Assembly (NCBI GenBank): GCA_003116995.1
Contig: BDSL01000051.1
Location: forward strand, 248,001-312,000
Reading direction: 5' to 3'
DNA: 64,000 nt
DNA from: Yamagishiella unicocca
Taxonomy: Eukaryota; Chlorophyta; Chlorophyceae; Chlamydomonadales; Volvocaceae
A program made the translations under genes and the position numbers. The notes under the pieces are model-generated. The model was not told the DNA's origin. It saw nothing but the letters and a program-made list of their open reading frames with translations, and did no database searches. Position 1 is the first letter of the stretch. Each line of letters begins with the position of its first letter. Positions 59,738 through 64,000 of this stretch are shown here, piece by piece.

Positions 59738-62700
59738 TTAGGGTTTTGGGGCAACCTGAGGCGCGAGCTTGTCATTGGCGACGCTCAGCGGGTGGCGCGG
59801 CGCCTCCAACGACCTAGACGACCTGCCGGTCTTCACGTTCTTGGACTCCTTCACCAGCTGCCCCTCGATGCGGTCCAGCTCCTGCTGCATCTGCAGTGCA
59901 GGTGGAGTACGGTTCGTTGGGTGTTGGCCGTTGGGTGTTGGCCGTTGAGTGCGGTTCGTTGGGTATAGGCCGTTGGGTGCGGTTCGTTGGGTGCGGTTCG
60001 TTGGGTGTAGGCCGTTGGGTGCGGTTCGTTGGGTGCGGTTCGTTGGGTGTAGGCCGTTGGGTGCAGAATGCCGCGGTGTAGGAGGGTGTGCAGTTGTGGG
60101 ACGCAGGGGTTGTAGGTGCAGAGGATGAGAGGCCCCCCCCCGCCTACATTCCTTCTCGTGGCCTCGCGCCACCGTCCCTCTCGCCCTCACCTCGCACATG
60201 CTCGGCCGGCCCGACGCAGCCGACACCTGGCCCCCCGAGGAGCCCCGCCCCGATTCGTTGGCTATCCTCAGACTGGCCCTTCGAGGCACCGCCGCAGACG
60301 CCGCCGGCGTGGTTCCTCCTCGCGCGCCGCTGGGCCCCCCGCCCTGCGTCGCCGTCGAGCCGTGCGACATCATCGTCGCGGACATCCCCCTTGGCACCAC
60401 CACAACGCTAGGCGGGCGAGATGCCTGCGCCCCCCTTTGGTCGCTATTGCTGCCGCGACTGATCATGGACCGCAGCAGCGCCACCACCACCGAGCTGACA
60501 GAGTGCCCGCTGGCGGAAACCTGGTTATGCTGCTGCTGTGGCTGTTGCTGTGGCTGTTGCTGTGGCTGCTGCTGTGGCTGCTGCGACGCGGCGAGGCTGC
60601 TGCCGCTGACGACGTCCCTCGCGCCCGAGCTCGAGGGTCGCGGCGCCCCCGGGGGGCTCACCCGCAACGACGACCCGGACCCCAGCGCCGCCGCCGCCGC
60701 CACACCCGGGCCTCCGGGGCTGGGTCGGATATCCGTGGAGTTGGAGGTATCGTGCGAGAAGCGCCCCTCAGCGGCGCGCTGCACGACTTTGCTGCTGGGC
60801 GGTTTGGCAAGGGGTCTGTCGGCGGCGGCGGTGACGGCGGCTCCGGAGTCGCCCACGCCGCCGCCGGTGGAGCCGAAGGCCTGCGTGCCAGCCTCCGACT
60901 CGGGGCCGGTGACGGCCAGGCTGTTGTCCGTGTAAATGGCGGCTTTGCTCTCCCGGGCAGCGGCCCGGTGGCGGCGGTAGGCAACGCAGCCGAACAGCAG
61001 TGCCAGCAGCACCACGCCTGGGAGTGCGGTACAGCCGCGGAGTGCGGTACAGGCGCCGATTAGGTTGGTTTGCTCCTAACTGTGTACGCGGCGCAGTGGG
61101 CGCCAACATTGCGTGTGCACGGTGCCGCGCGGTGCAGGCTGATACTAGGCGGGTGCTAGTGGTCAAACGCCAGTGCTGTGTTCTGTCAGCGCACAGCACT
61201 GCTAGGCCACTTCGTGTGCCCGCGGTCCTGCGTGTGCCTGCGCCAGCGCAGCACATGGCACCTTGCTCTGCCACCCACCCACCCACCCACTCACCTCCCA
61301 CAACACAACCCGCGATGACCCCTGCTTGCGCCCCGCTGCTGCTGCTCGAGTCCTCGCCCGCCGTGTCGGCCTGCATCGAAGAGCTCAGCAACGACTTCCT
61401 CGCCATGAGGTCCTGAGGGACGACGGGGGAGAGGGGGAAGCGGGGGACCAAACAGGGTTACGTTTCGGCACGCGCGGCTCCATCACTTTCGACGCGGAAG
61501 ACGACTGGCACGCCGTTGGGCTCGTGCATCAGCAGCATGCGTTTGCACGATGTCTGCGTTCATCGGGCAGGCCGAGGTCCGTCGTCCCGACAATGATGCC
61601 CTCCTGGTAGCAGCTCCGGTCGCGACATGCCTAGACAGCGCTAGAGAGAGTTCACAGCACTAGACAGGGTGCAGGCACACAGCACTAGCTAGACAGCACA
61701 GGCACACAGCACTAGCTAGAGAGAGTTCACAGCAGTGCCGACAATGGCCGGCCGTGCTGGGCCAGTCGCGTCGCCCTGCTCACGCAGCAGGGCGATGCGA
61801 CTGGCGGGGTCCACCCGCCACCCCTTACCCTCACCCCTTACCCTCACCCCTGACCCTCGCCCCTTATCCCGCACCCTCCGCGCCGCAGCCGGCCCCCTCA
61901 CCCCTGACCCTCACCCCTGACCCTCGCCCCTTACCCCGCACCCTCCGCGCCGCAGCCGGCCCCCTCACCTCAATGCCATTCAGGAAACAGAGGTCGACCC
62001 CCTTGTCGTCAATGCACGCCTGCAGGCGATTGGGCCGGAGGTGGAGGGGACGTCGGCAACAACTCGGCCGCTGCATTAGCATCAGCAACAACACCACTAC
62101 CAGGACCTGTGAAACGCGTCCAGTTAACAGAACACCCTGTAACGCCCAACTCCCTGTAACAGAACCCACATGGTCGCGACACCAGCGACCGCCTCACCCC
62201 GCCGCCTTCCGCGCCCTCCCACCACCCACCTGGGAGATGAACTCATCACACACGGTCAGCGTGTTGTTGAGTCGGATGCGGTAGCCTGTGGGCCACAGAA
62301 CCACCACCAGCACGACGAGGGGGCGGCGACAGCGTTGGAGCCACCGACCGACCGAGGTTTTATAGCACGGGGGCCAAAGGAACACGCTATCCCGCGGGTC
62401 GCCTCCGTGTATAATTGGCGCCGCCCTCGGTTGTGAACTAGCACTCTGCAATCCACCAATGCTAGTACAGCCCGCCGCACACGGTTGTCACCGACAACGC
62501 AAGTGCATTCCCACATACCAGCCCAAATCCATCCCCCGCTGACATCCTAACCCACCCGGGCGTGCGGCCCCCCCCGCCACCTCCCCCACCTGACGGGCTG
62601 TCCACGACCACGTCAGTGCTCCTCATCACGGACCGCACCAGGCAGGCCCCACTGCCGCTGCATATGGGTTCGCTGGCCACCGCCTGCAGCTGCACCGTCC

Positions 62701-63746
62701 CGCCGGAGTCCGCCGGCCTGGCCGCCTGCATCCACGCGGAGTGGATGAACTGCATGCGCCCGGGGGGGAACGTTGTTGGGGTCAGAGCGGAAAAGTTGTT
62801 GGGGTCAGAGCGGGAACGTTGTTGGCGTCAGAGCGGGAACGTTGTTGGGGTCAGAGCGGAAACGTTGTTGGGGTCAGAGCGGGAACGTTGTTGGGGTCAG
62901 AGCGGGAACGTTGTTGGGGTCAGAGCTCAGCCGCAGAGAGATGAGGGCGGGGAGCGGACATGAAGGCGAGGTGAAGAGGGAATGCAGGTGGGCTGGTAGG
63001 CGAGGTGCGGATGGAGCTGTAAGGCGCTGTGGTACAGGTTCACGTGGGGCTTCTGGTGCTGCGGCCTCGGCTCACGTGGGGCTTATGGTGCTGCGGCCTC
63101 GGCTCACGTGGGGCTTATGGTGCTGCGGCCTCGGCTCACGTGGGGCTTCTGGTGCTGCGGCCTCGGCTCACGTGGGGCTTATGGTGCTGCGGCCTCGGCT
63201 CACGTGGGGCTTATGGTGCTGCGGCCTCGGCTCACGTGGGGCTTATGGTGCTGCGGCCTCGGCTCACGTGGGGCTTCTGGTGCTGCGGCCTCGCTCACGT
63301 GGGCTTATGGTGCTGCGGCCTCGGCTCACGTGGGGCTTCTGGTGCTGCGGCCTCGGCTCACGTGGGGCTTCTGGTGCTGCGGCCTCGGCTCACGTGGCGC
63401 TTATGGTGCTGCGGCCTCGGCTCACGTGGGGCTTATGGTGCTGCGGCCTCGGCTCACGTGGGGCTTCCTCACGTGGGGCGCGGCGATGGCGTACAGGGCG
63501 GCAGCAGGAGGGCAGCAGACACTCCTCGCATGCCTGCCCCCCCGACCCTGCCCCCCCCCCCCCTGCGCCAGCGGCCCTCACCTCCAGGGGCTGACACAGG
63601 CTCCGCGAGTCCACCACGTTGTCCCACTCTATCGTGGAGGAGGCGGGGGAGGGCGCAAAGAAGTCGCAGGCCAGCTGGTTGCGGGAGAAGATGTTCGACA
63701 CCACCAGCCGCCGGAAGGTGAGCGTAACGCCGGGGCCCAGCACGAC
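59738..63746 (-). CDS. Kinase-less receptor-like membrane protein (R3), N-terminus outside window
   Basis: Supported exons are 63746-63582, 62749-62590, 62285-62230, one ending at about 61979, an uncertain one near 61600-61490, 61412-61295, 61017-60191 and 59890-59738 (TAA). The first visible exon has GVTLTFRRLVVSN and SRSLCQ, paralleling GITLTFNRIILSG and the following segment of R2, so the ectodomains look homologous. Further Cys-containing exons (CDEFISQ, ACIDDKGVDLCFLNGIE) follow. The membrane helix is split by an intron (GVIAGCVVG then GVVLLALLFGCVAYRRHR). The cytoplasmic part is about 275 low-complexity residues with a PQQQ repeat. The last exon (MQQELDRIEGQLVKESKN) is helical and looks like the segment that precedes the kinase in related receptors, but a stop follows. 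The frame breaks between about 61560 and 61540, so one exon may be mis-modelled or damaged. Confidence 0.65.
59900..60065 (+). repeat. 14/28-bp minisatellite in the last R3 intron
   Basis: Alternating GGTTCGTTGGGTGC and TGTAGGCCGTTGGG units make a higher-order 14/28-bp array between the last two R3 exons. It is open in one minus-strand frame, so translation across it could be mistaken for protein. Confidence 0.8.
61810..61970 (+). repeat. About 65-bp duplication beside an R3 splice donor
   Basis: Two copies contain CGCACCCTCCGCGCCGCAGC and CCGGCCCCCTCACC with CCCTGACCCTC spacers. One copy ends at the R3 splice donor near 61978. Confidence 0.75.
62766..62926 (+). repeat. 23-bp minisatellite in an R3 intron
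   Basis: Seven copies of GGGAACGTTGTTGGGGTCAG plus AGC. The array sits directly upstream (in transcription order) of the exon at 62749, so its reverse complement forms the acceptor region. Confidence 0.85.
63040..63478 (+). repeat. 32-bp minisatellite carrying CACGTG in an R3 intron
   Basis: About thirteen copies of a 32-bp unit (GGCTCACGTGGGGCTTMTGG plus TGCTGCGGCCTC). Each full copy has a CACGTG palindrome. Two variants (CTTCTGG and CTTATGG) are interspersed. It is open in plus-strand frames, but the R3 gene runs on the other strand and treats it as intron. Confidence 0.9.
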
Positions 63747-63904
63747 CTGCGAGGAGCGGAGGGGGATGGCGGGGCGGGGTGTCAGCCAGAGGGGTGGGGA
63801 AGGGCGTGTCTCTGAGGAAGCCGCGCCGTTTGGGGCGGTCGGTGGTGCGCAATGAAGGGCAGCCCTAGCCGTTGCGCGCGGGGACCCCGGATGGGGTAGC
63901 ATAG

Positions 63905-64000
63905 AAACACGTGCTGTGCTGGGTTTCTTGTGTTTTGTTGGGGTGTGTTGCGTTTTGTTGTGTTGCGCTAGGTTTCTTGCGTTTGTTTTGTTGTGTTGGG
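63905..64000 (+). repeat. TG-rich simple sequence at window end
   Basis: TTGTGTTTTGTTG-type low-complexity sequence, probably inside an R3 intron upstream of the exon at 63746. It runs off the window. Confidence 0.6.

Noticed and set aside
63029..63815. Long plus-strand frames across the 32-bp array
   Set aside because: They stay open only because of the repeat. The region is an intron of the minus-strand R3 gene.
1..64000. CRISPR arrays or prokaryotic defence systems
   Set aside because: The direct repeats present lack unique equal-length spacers, and all genes are intron-containing eukaryotic genes.

Overview
The window reads as nuclear DNA of a volvocine/chlamydomonadalean green alga. 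The evidence is a GC-rich sequence, genes split into many short exons with GT..AG introns full of GC-rich microsatellites, long Gln/Ala/Gly/Ser homopolymer tracts inside proteins, TGTAA-type poly(A) signals (24670, 28555), and protein families typical of the group (TKL receptor kinases, Aurora-like kinases, AAAP amino-acid permeases). The species cannot be named from sequence alone. There is no prokaryotic operon, CRISPR array, rRNA or convincing tRNA.

Layout from left to right. (1) 475-4276 (+) is a five-exon, 684-residue low-complexity protein with an MGQC N-terminus. (2) 6.7-9.4 kb (-) is a 5'-truncated non-LTR retrotransposon with an almost intact reverse transcriptase and one in-frame TAG. 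(3) 10880-16627 (-) is a secreted/single-pass membrane protein with a long disordered cytoplasmic tail and no kinase domain (called R1 here). (4) 19986-24423 (+) is an AAAP transporter (10 exons, 526 aa). It is followed within about 450 bp by (5) 24872-27885 (+), an NAD-malate dehydrogenase (7 exons, 359 aa) of cytosolic type with an extra N-terminal membrane-anchor-like segment. (6) 31837-35855 (-) is an Aurora-like Ser/Thr kinase (9 exons, 569 aa, including a 10-nt microexon). (7) 39606-49752 (+) is a transmembrane TKL receptor kinase (17 exons, 1283 aa) whose kinase domain is split by a roughly 340-residue low-complexity insert (called R2). (8) 52013-56708 (-) is a second AAAP transporter (9 exons, 563 aa) using two GC-AG introns. 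(9) 59738-63746 (-, 5' end outside the window) is a membrane protein whose ectodomain resembles that of R2 but which stops just before the position where a kinase would begin (called R3).

For genes 1, 4, 5, 6, 7 and 8 I worked out exon boundaries by hand. Each model keeps one open frame with compatible phases from start to stop, which is strong internal support. R1 is well supported in its 3' half and uncertain at its N-terminus. R3 is partial.

Functionally, the window pairs surface receptor-like proteins (R1, R2, R3) with two amino-acid permeases and a cell-cycle/flagellum-type kinase. The genes are not co-oriented, so shared function is only a hypothesis. The less conventional signals are the two receptors without a kinase, the anchored MDH, the split kinase domain, two short dispersed repeat families shared by introns of unrelated genes, and intronic minisatellites whose units carry CACGTG or TGACTCA.
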